DNA of 64,000 nt, from positions 305,393,236 through 305,457,235 of the forward strand of contig OY282560.1 of assembly GCA_958295665.1 (NCBI GenBank), read 5' to 3'. The notes under the pieces were generated by a model. That model was not told the origin of the DNA. It saw only the letters and a program-made list of their open reading frames with translations, and did no database searches. The DNA is from Tipula vernalis (taxonomy: Eukaryota > Arthropoda > Insecta > Diptera > Tipulidae). This document shows, in pieces, positions 44,804-57,133 of the stretch (its first letter is position 1; each line of letters opens with the position of its first letter). The position numbers and the translations under genes are program-made.

Positions 44804-45428
44804 TTGACGTCTCCGAAGTCAGCTGAATTTTTGAATTTCTTTTATTCAACGGATTTTCAATTTTTTGCTCTTGTGGAAACTGGATTTCATGAGGGGATCT
44901 CTAATAATGAGTTCTTTTCTGATCACTTTGTCGTTTATAGGTGTGATAGATCTATTTTTAACAGCACTAAAAAAAGTGGAGGTGGTGTGCTTTTTGCAGC
45001 CCATTCTTTTATGCAAAGTGAGCTGGTTGTATGTCGTACCTGGATGTGGCTCTATTGAATTTTTATGTGTCAAAGTTTTAATTTGTAATAATTTATTTTA
45101 TTTTATAGTTTTGTACATACCACCTAGCTCACTTACTGATATTTATTTGAGTCACGTAGATTGTATATGTGAATTGGTTAATATAATTAATTATAATAAT
45201 ACTTTAGTTGTATTAGGTGATTTTTATTTAAGTAATATTCATTGGTTGGTTGATAGTGAAACTGAGTCTTTCGAGTTACTCCCTTCGAATATTCTCTCTG
45301 CAAATGATGCAGCGGTGGTGGATGCACTGTTCAGTATCAATCTCAAACAAGTTAATTTATTTTGTAATGATAACAATTCGTTTTTAGATTTAATTTTTGT
45401 TAATAATACGGAATATTTTTTTTTTTAA
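44804..45428 (+). pseudogene. CR1/Jockey-like endonuclease domain
   Basis: An apurinic-type endonuclease that would nick target DNA. 44804-45058 holds FFALVETGFHEGI (ETW-like box with the catalytic glutamate) and SGGGVLFAAHSF. After a frameshift near 45020-45060 the 44865-45428 frame continues with LYIPPSS, LVVLGDFYLSNIHW and NNSFLDLIFVN. The conserved GDFN has become GDFY, replacing a catalytic asparagine, and the final SDH motif is missing, so the domain is dead. Confidence 0.7.
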
Positions 45429-46743
45429 TTACGGATCATTTGATAGCGACCCTACTGTTAGTAATTGCCAATTTAACATTCCGTACCTAACAATAACTGA
45501 AGATGACATTTATGAATATCTGTCAGATTTTAATGATGGATGTGGGCCTAATGGGATACTTTCGTCAATACTTAAATGTGTGAGCTCATATATTGTAACT
45601 CCATTATGTTATCTTTTTAACCAATCACTAATTTGTGGACAATTTCCTACAGCTTGGAAAATTTCTCACATTGTTCCAATTTACAAAAAGGGTAACCGTT
45701 CTGATATATCAAATTATCGTGGTATTTCAATTCTTTCGTCTATACCAGAACTTTTCGAATTAATTGTGTCGAAACATTTGTTATTCCATACTAAAGAGAT
45801 AATTTCTTGTTTCCAGCATGGTTTCACCAGTGGAAAATCTACGACTACCAATCTGTTGCAATTTACTAAATTCACTATTGAGTCACTTGAATCTAAAGGC
45901 GCCCAAGTTGATTCAATTTACTTTGATTTTGCTAAAGCTTTTGATACAATCGACCATAAAATTATTATTGAAAAACTTTCGGTTATTGGTCTTGATCCAA
46001 ATTTTCTTAAATGGATTTCTTCTTATCTAGTTGGTAGGAAGCAGGATGTTCTATTGAATGATATTAAGTCAGATTATATCTATTGTCATTCAAGAGTCCC
46101 TCAGGAGTCCCATTTAGGCCCAATTATATTTCTTTTATTCGTGAATGATATTCCTAATATTTTTAAATTCTGTAAATGTTTATTATTTGCTGATGATTTG
46201 AAGATTTTCATGCATGTTCAATCTTTAAGTGATGCTGAGGTTTTGCAATCTGAAATTAATATATTGTCTAATTGGTGCTCTAAGAATAAATTGTTCTTCA
46301 ATGTACAGAAGTGTAAGGTGATGTCGTTTTTCAGAACACTCAATCCAAATATTGTCAATTATTATTTTGATGGAGATCTACTTTGTAGGGTAACTTCAAC
46401 TGTTGATTTAGGAGTTCTGTTTGAACAGAAATTAACTTTTGCGTTACACATAGATAAAATAATATTAAAGGCCAATTCTATGTTAGGTTTTATTTTTAGA
46501 ATGACAAAGGATTTTATGGATGCATTTTCGTGTGTTAGTCTATATACTTCTTTAGTAAGATCTCACCTTGAATATGCTGTAGTTGTTTGGTATCCTCATC
46601 ATGATGTGCATATTGCAAGATTGGAATCTATTCAGAAACGTTTTACTATCTATATGGCCAGGAAGCTTGGTCATTTATCTGATCGTCATCTACCTATGTG
46701 GGAACAGGTGCGAAGTCTCTCATCGTATGTGATTCGGTGTTAG
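45397..46743 (+). pseudogene. CR1/Jockey-like reverse transcriptase
   Basis: A 448-residue open frame. Motifs: GPNGILSSILK at 50-60, WKISHIVPIYKKGNR at 87-101, NYRGISILS at 106-114, QHGFTSGKSTTTNL at 140-153, IYFDFAKAFDTIDHK at 174-188, VPQESHLGP at 234-242 (VPQG in active enzymes) and catalytic FADD at 264-267. The last aspartates are intact. A stop at 46741-46743 is followed, in the frame 46762-47061, by the C-terminal segment FVDFHRTNYGSNKPT. Confidence 0.8.
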
Positions 46744-47194
46744 TGGCTTCACATTGATACGTTGGTTAAACGCCGAAAAATTGTCTCTGCCTTGTTTGTT
46801 AGTGATTCTTTTAGTGGCCGCATTAAATGTCCTGAACTCATTTCTGCTTGGAGCATTTATGTACCTACCAGAAGCTTGCGTCCAAGGGAATTTTTGTTTG
46901 TTGACTTTCATAGAACGAATTATGGTTCCAATAAACCAACCAAGTCACAATGGCTAGAATTTTTAATGAATTTTACCATTTATTTCATTTTGAGAGATCC
47001 AGAGTGTATTTTCGGAAGGCAATTAGTAATTGCAATTTTTAATCTCATTTTACGTTTTTAAAGTTTTCGTTTTTTCAGGTAATGTTCCGTATTGTTAGTA
47101 GTCTTTTTAATCTAAAATAATTCTTTTTTTTTACTATTCATTAAGTTATTAACTGTAGAATAGATGTAAATAAATAAATAAAAGCAGTGTCGAA

Positions 47195-47570
47195 TGTTCA
47201 TTACTCAGGAGTCGTTGAATAATATCAACCATGATCCAAAACTAATCAATCGGGTTAAAACTGGTAATAAAACAGGAGTGTACGGAAAGGTTTCCGGACG
47301 AATCGTCTCAAAGGAAGCTTCCTGACATAATATGAGTTCTTACCATCCGGAAGTTATTCGCTGTTTGCGCGAAGCAATCCGAACGAAACGCTTGGATTTG
47401 TGGCAAAGCAGCGCACGGCTATTGTACTTCGATGATGCACATGTTCACACTTCTTTGCTTGTTCGTTTTTTTTGGTCAAAAGCGACTCCGTTATGATGCC
47501 ATAGGGTCCTTATTCACCTAAATGTCTCTGCATCTTCTTCCTGTTCTAAAAAAAATATTGTGACAACTGG
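47195..47570 (+). pseudogene. mariner transposase fragment
   Basis: Matches the mariner (DD34D-type) catalytic domain: RVKTGNKTGVYG near 47252-47287, then, after a deletion, YHPEVIRCLREAIRTKRLDL near 47341-47400 and LLYFDDAHVHTSLLVRFF near 47417-47471, where HDNAPAHTS is usual. The second catalytic aspartate is still there. A stop at 47323 and frame loss after 47495 show it is dead. Confidence 0.7.
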
Positions 47571-47749
47571 ACTTTTACAGCCCGCAAAATTAACAACAAT
47601 CCACAATGTTCTGATCAAACCATGCATTTTGGCGGCTAGTTATTGTCTTTCGAGCTTTCCACATTTGTCAAAAATATTTGATAAGGTACCAAATTAATTT
47701 CATGGTTTCCCATTTGCTAGCATAAAAACTCCTGACTGAGAAACTTCCA

Positions 47750-48632
47750 ACTATGTTGCCAAGATCTTCAAACAAATCTGGTATAGTGGTTGCCACGGAA
47801 GGCATAGCGAATCTCAATGTCACACGAGAATTTAAGGTATGCCTGAAAGCAAACAATCCACTACACAAAGATGCCATCATAGGTCACTATGCACAAATTG
47901 ATGAACAGGAGCGAGATCCAACAGCAGAACAACAAGAAGAAACTGTTGAAAGAAGTGAATATGAACCAATAAGTGACACGCTACATAGGAGTTCAGTGTT
48001 GTACAATGCTATCAAACATCGTACCAACACATTGAATGAGAATATGATTGAGGCTGATGTACGAAGAGAGAGAGTTTTGTAGAGCCAATAAATCCAGGTG
48101 GCTATCTGCAAGTATGAAGTTTCGATGTCATCAAAAGAGAATTTATATTTTTCAAAGAGTCCTTCTCAATTGAATATGGTGAAGCACCAGCACCCTACGG
48201 AAGCCTGAAGGATTCGGTCAATAATCTTCCATCAGCCGCTAAAGTACTACATGATGCACTTGAAGCATTATTCAAAAATCACAAAGCTGAAATTCTAATA
48301 GAAAATTACTGGAGACGAGAGTAAATGAATTGTACATGCTGAAACAACATCTAAACATCAAGCAGCACATCAAGTGCTAGATGTGTTTGAAAATGTCAAC
48401 GAAATCACACGCAAGACAAGAGGTAATGTCATCAATAAACAGTATGAGTCTAAAGCCGAAGAATTTGCATAGCTCTTCTTGTTCCCATATGGAATCAACG
48501 GATTTAAGGAAACCAGACCAGTCAAAATAACACCACTTAACTATAGTTCCAATATCGAATACTCGTCACATAGATTTCAGATTCCTATGAAACGACTACT
48601 ACTTGTTCTACGCCTTGTCAATATTTGAATAC
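47750..48632 (+). pseudogene. Helitron N-terminal (pre-Rep) fragment
   Basis: 47753-48082 encodes a 109-residue acidic frame, continued in other frames by EYGEAPAPYGSLKDSVNN near 48172-48225. The clearest part, about 48440-48590, reads YESKAEEFA, LFLFPYGINGFKETRPV and ITPLNYSSNIEYSSHRFQ, matching the Helitron-like N-terminal domain that precedes Rep. No catalytic HUH motif is included. Opposite in orientation to the Helitron at 26-31 kb, so not its missing piece in place. Confidence 0.6.
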
Positions 48633-50759
48633 CATTAAATTAGGTTGACGACCGCAGCGTGTGGAAAGAAAATTGAAGGCCGGGATGAATTGAAGGCCGA
48701 GGTGGAAGATCTTAGCTTTTCTGTTGTGTTTTTTTTTTCTTTATATATAAATTGTTAGTATCATATAGGAGAAAACAGTATCATTCATAAATTATTACTA
48801 ACCAACTAACCAATACTACTAAACAGTTTTGAATTTACACTTTTACATATGTTTGTCATTTTTATAATAGGTTAAGTTTTAGTTAGGTTTTAAGTTTAGG
48901 TTATGGGGTCTATTTATTGTTATGGATCTAATTAACCTCAACTTTTGATGTACTTTAATTTTTCAATCCTTTATTAACTGTTAAAAACCGTCTAATAACA
49001 ACAAAAAAAAAAATCGAAAATCCATATGTAGGCAAGTCGCTATTACCAAAATTCGAGATGCTCCAATAGTCCATGTTAAGGCAATAATAAAAAAATAAAA
49101 AAACGTTATAACTACCGAAATCGCCTGGGGTCAATTATGTAAAAGCAATAAACTAGTTCAGAAAACACTCATACCAAATTTTATAACAGGAAGTAATCCA
49201 AAATTAGTCAAATTTTGATCGTTGTCAAACTTGTTAAATGTCTCATGGGATAAAAGTGAGTCCCAAATTTCAAGTTTCTAGTGTATGAGACGCTAATCAA
49301 AAATAGCCTTTGAAAGTCACCACCCGCATCGTTCATATCAAATTGAATAAAAGAGAATAAAGAGGAATCATCAATCCGTATAGGTTTGAACTTTCTCAAC
49401 AAATTTTATATTGGTGGAAAGAAGAAATAGAGCTGCAATTTTCAATGTATCAGGAATACTGCATTCAAAAAGCTTTGATTTATACAATGTATAATGTACA
49501 AGGTCTCTGATTTATACAATATGCATACCATAGGAATTTCAAGATAAAATCGGGTAAGATGGCGCAGCGGTTGAAATGGCTCGGTTCAAATTTCTCTCAA
49601 CTCAATATCTCTTTCAATGGTGATTGTAGTTTGTACCTGGACGTATGTTAAAGTGGTTTTAATTTATAACGACCCCAAAGGGGCCGACCGGTTTCAGTCG
49701 ATATATCTAAAATAGTAATTACATCCATTTCGTTTTAAATCAAGGACAAAATGATGGAATCAAGAATAAACAAGTGAATTTGAGCAATATAAATCAGGTA
49801 CCGGTGGAATTTTGACGGAAATCGTCCGGTTTTACAAAAAAAACGATATCATGAACACCCCTTTCACGGTAAATTTCTCTCAAAAATCATCCGGTAGATA
49901 TTAGTTGGCGGATAGCGATTTTTCGTTTAAGAAAACTCAAAATTTTCAAACCAAAAATTACTCAACGATAAAAAATAATTTGAAAATGTTTATCTATTAA
50001 AAAACCAATCATTAATTTAATTCTTTTAAAATATTGACAAAGGCCATTTAGAAAAAAACCTAATGGCCGAAATTAACCCAAGTCAATCGTAAAGAAACAC
50101 CAGTTTCTTCAATATTATTTTGAAAGCTCCATAACAAAATAAAAAACACTTTAGAAAAATATACAGTGAACGAAAATTTGCTCAATATTTTTAGGATCCG
50201 AATTTCATGATACGGTATTTTTGCCGGTCGGTTTTGCTAGCGATGACATTTCATAAGCGATCGCCATTTTCGACAGGATTTTGTGATCATACTCCAGGTG
50301 AAGTGACACATTTTTGTAAGGTTGGTGGGCATGTATACTATTTCTTCCGCGGTGTGATATGTATTTCATGTATTTCTGCTTTGCTCGTTGCTTTTACAAT
50401 GTATAACAATTTATAAAAGGAAGGTCCACAAAAACTGTATCGAATGGCATACGGCATTGCTATAAGGTTCAACCTTTCCTTAAGAAAATAAGTGTACTGT
50501 GAATAAACCGAGATCAGATTACCGTCTATTTTAAGTTATTGAAAAAAGCACACGGATAGCTCAAGCTTAACGTGTCACGTAGCAGCCTTTAAATTGTTTA
50601 TTAGAAAACCCATTGATTTAAATGCTTAAACAAGAGTTGAAAGCTTCTTAAAGCGACTGTTTTAGTTAAGCAGGTTCCTTGCGGTAAATTCATAACTACA
50701 CAGTTTTCGCTAGAAAAGCAACATCGAAGGTGTTTATTCAATCACTGATTAAGTTTCCT
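48633..50759. other. Intergenic, no gene recognised
   Basis: AT-rich. A motif 'AAATTTCTCTCAA' occurs at 49589 and 49871. The short frame 50207-50416 (+) was not recognised. Confidence 0.5.
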
Positions 50760-51180
50760 ATAAACATACTAAATAAATCAATCAAATTACCATTCAATTA
50801 TATTAAGCAATAATAGTGACTCAAATCAATAATGTAAAACAATAAAATTATAAATTTCAACTACTTTAAATTTATAACGGAATCACTAAATTACACATTT
50901 AAACTAATCAATCATTTATTAAATTAGTGAGTAATTTAGGTCAACTAACGATAAATTAATTATCAACTCAACAATTGACACTAAAATTATACTCCGGTCA
51001 TAAATTCCATACAAGCACCATTAATCCATAACTTTAGTTCAAGTTAAATTATTTTCCACTCAATTATACATTAAGTCAAAACCAAATATAGTTTGATTGA
51101 TTTATTCACAAAACGATTCGATGGTTAGAATTTGGTATGCGACAATTAAACGCAATAATTTTTTTGATACGTTGAACACC
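50760..51180 (+). repeat. Dispersed ~0.4-kb repeat, copy 2
   Basis: Direct-orientation partner of 42210-42650, about 75-80% similar by eye with many small indels. It lies just left of a minus-strand gypsy pol, where that element's 3' LTR could be, but I found no matching LTR on its other side. Confidence 0.65.
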
Positions 51181-51339
51181 AGTTTCGAAATCAACCTCTC
51201 TATAAAGAATGTTATCATTTACTTCATAACCGGGCAATGGTTGGTCTTTAAGATGCCATTTATATGTCGAACAATTCTCATTCCGTTAATCTATAATCGA
51301 ACTGATATTACTTATTTGTCCAACGTTGGTTGAAAAGCT

Positions 51340-51959
51340 TGGAAGTCGGTAATAACGTTAAAAGGTTGGCCAATTACATAGCAACTAAACTTTTTAACTT
51401 CCTCTATTATGGCTAAAACTTCCAACTCATATATGGTAATTTTGTTCAAATGGCATCGTTTTCTTACTTAGGTACTGTATAGGACGCATCATATTGCCTT
51501 CATCGCCTCATTGCAAGAGTACCGCTCCATAGCCGTCCTTACTGGCATCCGAGCGCAGTTCAGTCTCTCGTCCTTACCGAAACGATTTTAACATAGGATA
51601 CTGGAAAGTTTGATGAATCCGTTTTGAAGAACGTGTCCAAGATAAGTAATTTCGGTTGGCATAATCTGATAAATTAATTATCCTTCTCTTGAATTAAATC
51701 TGGGATACTGATGAAGAATTACAAAATCCAAATTTGCCAAATTGTCAAGATGCTGCTCTGGCAATTGCAATGGGTAGCGATCTTTGACTACTTTCTCGTT
51801 CAATTCTCGGAACTCGAATTCTCGATCTATGCACAACCGTTTACTTTCATCCATTTTATTCACTAACAATACTGGGCTCGAGTAGTTTGAAATACTTGTT
51901 CGAATAATTCCTTCATGCAACCATACCTCAATTTTACTGTCATTCAGTTGTTGTTTCAT
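51340..51959 (-). pseudogene. Gypsy RT start fused by deletion to RNase H
   Basis: 51959-51678 covers the RT beginning: WLHEGIIRTSISNYSSPVLL and VVKDRYPLQLPEQHLDNLA are typical. The catalytic YxDD palm should follow, but after 51678 the minus strand moves within tens of bases to the TYLGHVLQNG box and then to RNase H (DASKDGYG.V, YELEVLAIIEEVKKF, FNVITDFQAF). The RT active site is therefore missing. Confidence 0.65.
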
Positions 51960-52116
51960 GACTCCGGTCGTTCAAGAATGATCATCATTTCCACTTGCGA
52001 TTTAAACGTCTTCTTCGGATTGTAATTATCGAAGATATTTTGAATATTTTGCCTTATTTCACGATTTGATATGTGATATAACTCGACGACTTCTGATGGT
52101 TTTGTTTCGTCCTTGC

Positions 52117-52603
52117 TCAACATGAAGCATTGCAATAACTCTTCGTTCGATTCTTCGCTGTAACCAATATTTTCATTGGAAACTGGATATAATCATCTTG
52201 ATCATTCCCGGTTGATTTTAAAATATGTGACAATCCAAGAATTGTGATAAAAATTACTTCACCCAGGTAATCATTTCCTATTAACATCTTCATCGGCATC
52301 GACGAAACTGGCACTATGTGATCACAATTTTTTTTTATCGATCTATACTTTAAGTATAAATGCTCCAGAACTTTCAACTTGTTTAGAAGAGGATCCTGTT
52401 AAAATCTCTGCAGCTTGAGCTAACTCCGGCGGACCGATGTCATTATACAAATCTTTTCGTATTGCCGAAAGTTTACTGCCAGAACCCAACAAACACATCA
52501 TTCTAGTCACTGCATCTGGTTGACTAAGTTCAATTTCTTTGTAATGGTTACTGGCCAGAAACTGAACATTCCGATATTTTGACGAGGTTGTTGCATTTAA
52601 CAT
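52117..52603 (-). pseudogene. Gypsy protease region
   Basis: 52603-52343 shows MMCLLGSGSKLSAIRKDLY, where family members have DTGS: the catalytic aspartate is replaced. The partner frame 52377-52117 holds SSMPMKMLIGNDYLGEV, the flap-downstream ILG-like segment of these proteases. Confidence 0.55.
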
Positions 52604-52786
52604 GCGTTTTTTTTTGGTCTTGTTATAGTTTCAACACCCATGGACATACTCATGACATGAAAAACATTTTTTCCCTTTTGGAATGTCAGGATACCTATTT
52701 GGAAGGTGACGTTCGATCACAGTTATAACAACGTGCTGTCACTCGTATTATACTTCATTCTTTCATACACTGCTTAAAACGCTTTT

Positions 52787-53439
52787 TCAGATTAGAAAAA
52801 TCTTTTGCTCCATATAATTAATTACGACTTTTTCTTCAACATTACCACGACTGGTTATGTTCATCATTTTGTACATATACTGTTTTCCCTGACGTCTTAA
52901 AATTTCATGAATTTCATCAGTTTCATCGTTCCACTTTATAATACAGCTCATATCTTCAAATTCAGCAATCCAAATATGTATTGACATCTTTGTTTTATAT
53001 CAAAACGGCTCATTGATTCTACAACATCTCTAAATGTCATTGCATAAAATCCTGGGCACTTTTCACTATCAAATTGTGTGTGAAGTTTTCATCTCATCGC
53101 CACGCATCTGAACGTTACGCATGTCGCATGTACATCTTCCATGTCGTTTCTTCCATCGCGGTTTCCATTATCAAAGTGGCTCGTATGTCCAAGTTTGTTA
53201 TCATCGAATCGTCATCACATCACCATCTTCCACGTCTCGCTTGAGTCGATTTATAAGTGGCGACTTCTTTGATTTTTGCATTCATCAATCAAATCGTTTC
53301 GATCATGAATAATTCCTGACCAAAGAACGTTGAGGCTGGTAAATCTTTCATTTGAACAATCTGAATAGTTGTCAGTAAAATATATATGCTCCAAGATTTT
53401 CACGACTACTCTGTATATAATTAGCAACACCATTTTCAT
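52787..53439 (-). pseudogene. Gypsy gag remnants
   Basis: The 52987-52787 frame begins IHIWIAEFEDMSCIIKWND, which fits the start of the capsid in this gypsy group. The other frame, 53439-53251, is only weakly supported. A cysteine-rich CYNCD piece on the minus strand near 52735-52720 may be the zinc knuckle. Confidence 0.45.
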
Positions 53440-53440
53440 A

Positions 53441-54690
53441 TATCAGGGTCACTTAATTACCGTTAAAATACCCTACTCTCGACATTTTCAACAAAAATGC
53501 AATTCGGTATAAACTTTGAATTTTCAACTTTAAATCTAAAAAGCTGGAGGAATATTCCAGGGACCCGATTATAAAATGGATCCCATTTCGTGAATGCGAT
53601 TCGCTTCCTAAAAGGAATTTTTTATTGGCAACAAATACGTTATCCGATTGCTATTGGGTAGACGCATTTGTCAATTTTAATTTCACAATAATCCGGTATC
53701 GCATTTTCGAAAATATCGTTGAATAATAAGATATACGATATCGCTTGTAAATTGCGAAATCGCATTTTTTTCATAATTCACTCATGTAATCCATTTATTC
53801 CATTCGTTTATCTCTCCAATATTCGAAATGTAACAAATTTCGACTATTCAATATAATTGTATTTGAATAGCTCCTTTCAGCTTAGTAGTGACACAACATA
53901 ATATTTTGACTCATTAATAATATTCAGGGGTTTGAATCTGTACTCACTATTTTGTACTAAATAAATATCTTGGACACTACAAAACACAAAAGTTATTTTA
54001 TGTGGACATTTAGTACAACAATCAAAATTTTTTGTTTATCACCATCTTTCGTGAAGATTCACAATTAACCCATTCAGCAATTTTTGCTTGGACTGTACCA
54101 TTTTGTTTTTCATGCTGTTTTAACACGTTGTATCTGAAACACACAATTTTTTACATACTCTCGTTCTATTGCTCTCCAGCATGACATCGTTCTCGAATAC
54201 AAAATTGAAAGCATAATTAAAAAAATTCCGTGGCGTATAGTTTTATTTAGCGGATAATAATACCGATAGTTTTTTCAATTAAAATTTATTTACGTAGTTA
54301 GAGCCAGTGTTAACGTAGTGGTGAATTTTAATTACTTATAGGTAAATTTAAAATATTTTTTGTACAATCTCAAATACATACGTATCGGCCGCATGTAAAT
54401 AGTGAATTACGCGGCCGCAATTAAATTACAGTTTTGTGCGTTATTATTCAAATTATTTGTTATCATCAGTCCCAACAAATTGTTAACCTCAACAATTGCT
54501 CCAAACAAAGGAGTTGCGACCATGGTAAGCTATAAAAACATCCGATACGGAGGTCCTACGATATGATTTCGAATGTACGTATAAGATTCGTATTTGATTT
54601 AAATAAGAAACGAACGACTCTGATTCAATCTAGATAGGAATCCAATACTTCGCAGGTTCATATACGTTCGAATCGAGTTCACAAATAGCC
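53441..54690. other. Intergenic, no gene recognised
   Basis: AT-rich; a CGGCCGC site occurs twice (54387-54393 as CGGCCGCA and 54411-54418 as GCGGCCGC). No gene or repeat assigned. Confidence 0.5.
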
Positions 54691-55400
54691 CTGTAGGAAT
54701 AGAGGTCCGAATTTTAAACACCTCATCTAAGTATTTTTATCAAAATGGTTTGGTCGTCGTTAGATCTGTATTGGTTTTGGTCACAGTTTTTGTCGTTACT
54801 CCTTATAGTTAAAAAAAAAATGATTTAAATTTTAAGGTCATTGGAGTACAGTTACGCCAGGAGTAGTCACCAGGTTGGGTCCTTTGGTTACATATTGTTT
54901 TGGAAAAACAATATCGATTTAGAATTTGTCGGAAGATTTTTTTACTATATTTTGACAGGAAACTTTACGTCATGTTACGATTGGTTTGAACCTGTTTTTA
55001 ATATTTGTTCGTTATAGGTAAGCTGTCATCTAATTTAAAATGTCCAATTTCCAATAATGTCGTTTATTTGAAATGTGTTCATCGGTTATTAAAAGAAGGT
55101 GGACCTACAATAATTTATCGTGAGCGAATATAAGTTGGATGGATCGGTTGACACCTAATGACGACCAAACGATAAAAAATGGTAACTAGAGTCCTGATCT
55201 AACGATTTCCTATCAAAGTATGGTGTAAATAATTGTTCGACTTATTTGAATGGTGTGCTAACTTGAAAAATTTCTTGAAAATTAATAAAAAAAATTGGTT
55301 GATGAGTCCAAACCACCAAAACTGATTAGTGATGACCAATCCTGACCTAACGATAAATGAACTATTCTTTCATCGTTTTTATACAAACTACAATTTCAAA
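54690..55400. repeat. Degenerate ~150-bp repeat, block 1
   Basis: The boxes ACCAAACGA...TGGTAACTAG (55165), CTAACGATTTCCTATCAAAG (55199) and GATGACCAATCCTGACCTAA (55331) recur in 59100-59340 with similar spacing. An inverted version (GGTTTGGTCGTCGTTAGAT) lies at 54748-54766. Confidence 0.5.
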
Positions 55401-57128
55401 AGTATTAAGTTAATACATTAGTCAACAAAAGTCCTTTGCCCGGACCATATAGTATTGTGAATATACTCGAATGACACAGCGCCAATATTGTGAATATTGT
55501 TGTAATATATTCTGTGGTAGAAGAATTGTTATTATTGTGAATATTGAGAATATTGTTGTAATATATTCTCACTGTGGTATGTCGGGACTGTTTACAGTGC
55601 TAATATTGTAAACCTTATGTGTGTTTACTTCGTGAATGTATTATTGTAAGCCTTGTTTGGTGAGCTGGTTTGAGCTTGTACCAATTTTCTATGTTTTATT
55701 AGTTAGTTAATAGAAGATGGTCGTGTTAATTCACTTAGCGCTTACCACGGGTGGGGGCTATGTCCTAAGTGAATTTTCGTTAAGTCAGGAGAATGATTAG
55801 TGTTACTTGGAGAAATGCGTACACAATAACCGGCTATTTAGTAATCTACTGGGTTTGCACCCTACTTCAATTACTTTCCTACTTTGCCATGTAGGAATTA
55901 AATAGGCTGGGTTATTGCACGTGTTGCCTTTTTTGTTAGTGTGAGGATATACTTACCAATTTATGCCGGATAACTGGAATTTCTGCTTGTTTTAACGACA
56001 CGATTTAAACGACTGTATTTTATTTTACTTTTTTATTTATTTCTTGCTATGATTGCAAGTTATTATTTTAACTTTAGATTTTACAAATTTTAAATTTAAG
56101 ATATTAACTGTAAGATGTTGATTTCGAGCGACGGTTTTGAGATATTGGTTATAAGTGACTGTTTGATTTTCGATTTACAAGTGATTACTTTGAAATATTG
56201 ATTGCAACTCATTACTTCAAGATTTTGATTACTAGTGATCATTACATGAAAATTTTCTGTTCTTATATACTAAATTTACATACTACTTTACACTAACAAT
56301 GTTCTAAGACCTAATTAATAATTTTCATTGATGCGGCATTTACTTGCCCGTCATAAAATTTGGGTCGTTTTTATTTTGGGTCGTTTTTTATTTCGAAATA
56401 ATTAATTTTACAATTGATTTTGAGTTTTACAAATATTGCATTACACGCTGATTTGATTTTTATTTATTTTCTATATGCACGTGTTCTTGAAATATCGATT
56501 TGTATTTTCATGATTTTTATTTATTTTTTATTGTTAACGGATTTTACTTTATTAATTAATTTTGTCAACCCTTTTCTTATCACTTAAATTATTTTCTTAG
56601 AATTCAATTTTAAAACTATCCTTAATAATGTTCTACTTTATTATCTTTAGTAATGTTCTACTTTATTATCTTTAGAGATTATGTAATGTTGTGTAATGGC
56701 ACATGTGTGTATGGGCATTTCACAACAATAGGTCAAGATGTAGGAAAGGAAATTTTCCAAATTACCTTTGTTTGTTCCGAACTTTCTAAAAAAATCTAGC
56801 AAATTTGTTAGTAGCCCATTTTCTAGTTTATATGATAACACAACTCCACTTCGATTAGATCTAATCCCATTCTATTTTTATATCTCTTAACACTGTTTGG
56901 AATAACTCCTTTCAAAGGGAACCATAGGAGCATTAGGCTTTAGATAACGTGGCTTTTATTTCGGTAGTTAGGTTTTAATCTTTTTAAAATTACCTAAACC
57001 TAGTTTAACCGCCTTGACCAATTTAAAGCAAAATCGTTTGCATAGCTTGGCCCAGAGCATTTTAATCCAGAGCCAGAGGCCGGAGGTTAAGGCCGAAAAT
57101 GGCCCAGTTGGCAACCCTACAAATTATT
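55401..57128. other. Intergenic; short repeats
   Basis: Contains a local duplication AATATTGTTGTAATATATTC at 55494 and 55549, an 11-bp perfect hairpin at 55728-55775, and a 27-bp minisatellite at 56109-56245. No protein gene seen; the frame 56647-56841 (-) is not recognised. Confidence 0.5.
56109..56245. repeat. 27-bp minisatellite, five diverged units
   Basis: Units resemble TTTGAGATATTGATTACAAG followed by TGATTAC. Consecutive units start near 56109, 56136, 56162, 56189 and 56216 and agree in the TTG...GTGA...C framework. Confidence 0.65.
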
Positions 57129-57133
57129 AATAT

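Larger units (their letters stand above)
44800..47182 (+). mobile_element. CR1/Jockey-like non-LTR retrotransposon
   Basis: Contains endonuclease, RT and C-terminal parts of an ORF2 protein in order, followed by a TAAATAAATAAATAAAAGC tail (47164-47182). The 5' end abuts the pogo fragment. The segment between endonuclease and RT is deleted near 45420. It is the most complete copy of this family in the window; the split copy at 16.1 and 21.3 kb is related. Confidence 0.75.
51330..53440 (-). mobile_element. Degenerate Ty3/Gypsy element (non-CsRn1 type)
   Basis: Minus-strand gag, protease, RT start and RNase H. Gag pieces lie at 53439-52787, protease at 52603-52117, RT at 51959-51678 and RNase H at about 51620-51340. 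Stops and shifts separate them, and the RT palm is deleted. LTRs were not found. Confidence 0.65.

Noticed and set aside
44800..47182. Split gene between this element and the 16.1 kb fragment (missing linker supplied elsewhere)
   Set aside because: The two loci are separate copies 28 kb apart with independent flanks; shared family membership explains the complementarity.
49558..49594. tRNA-like box A (TGGCGCAGCGG) and box B-like GGTTCAAAT
   Set aside because: The boxes are too close together (about 13 bp between them) for a tRNA gene, and no acceptor or anticodon stem can be drawn. A decayed tRNA-derived SINE remains possible but is unsupported.
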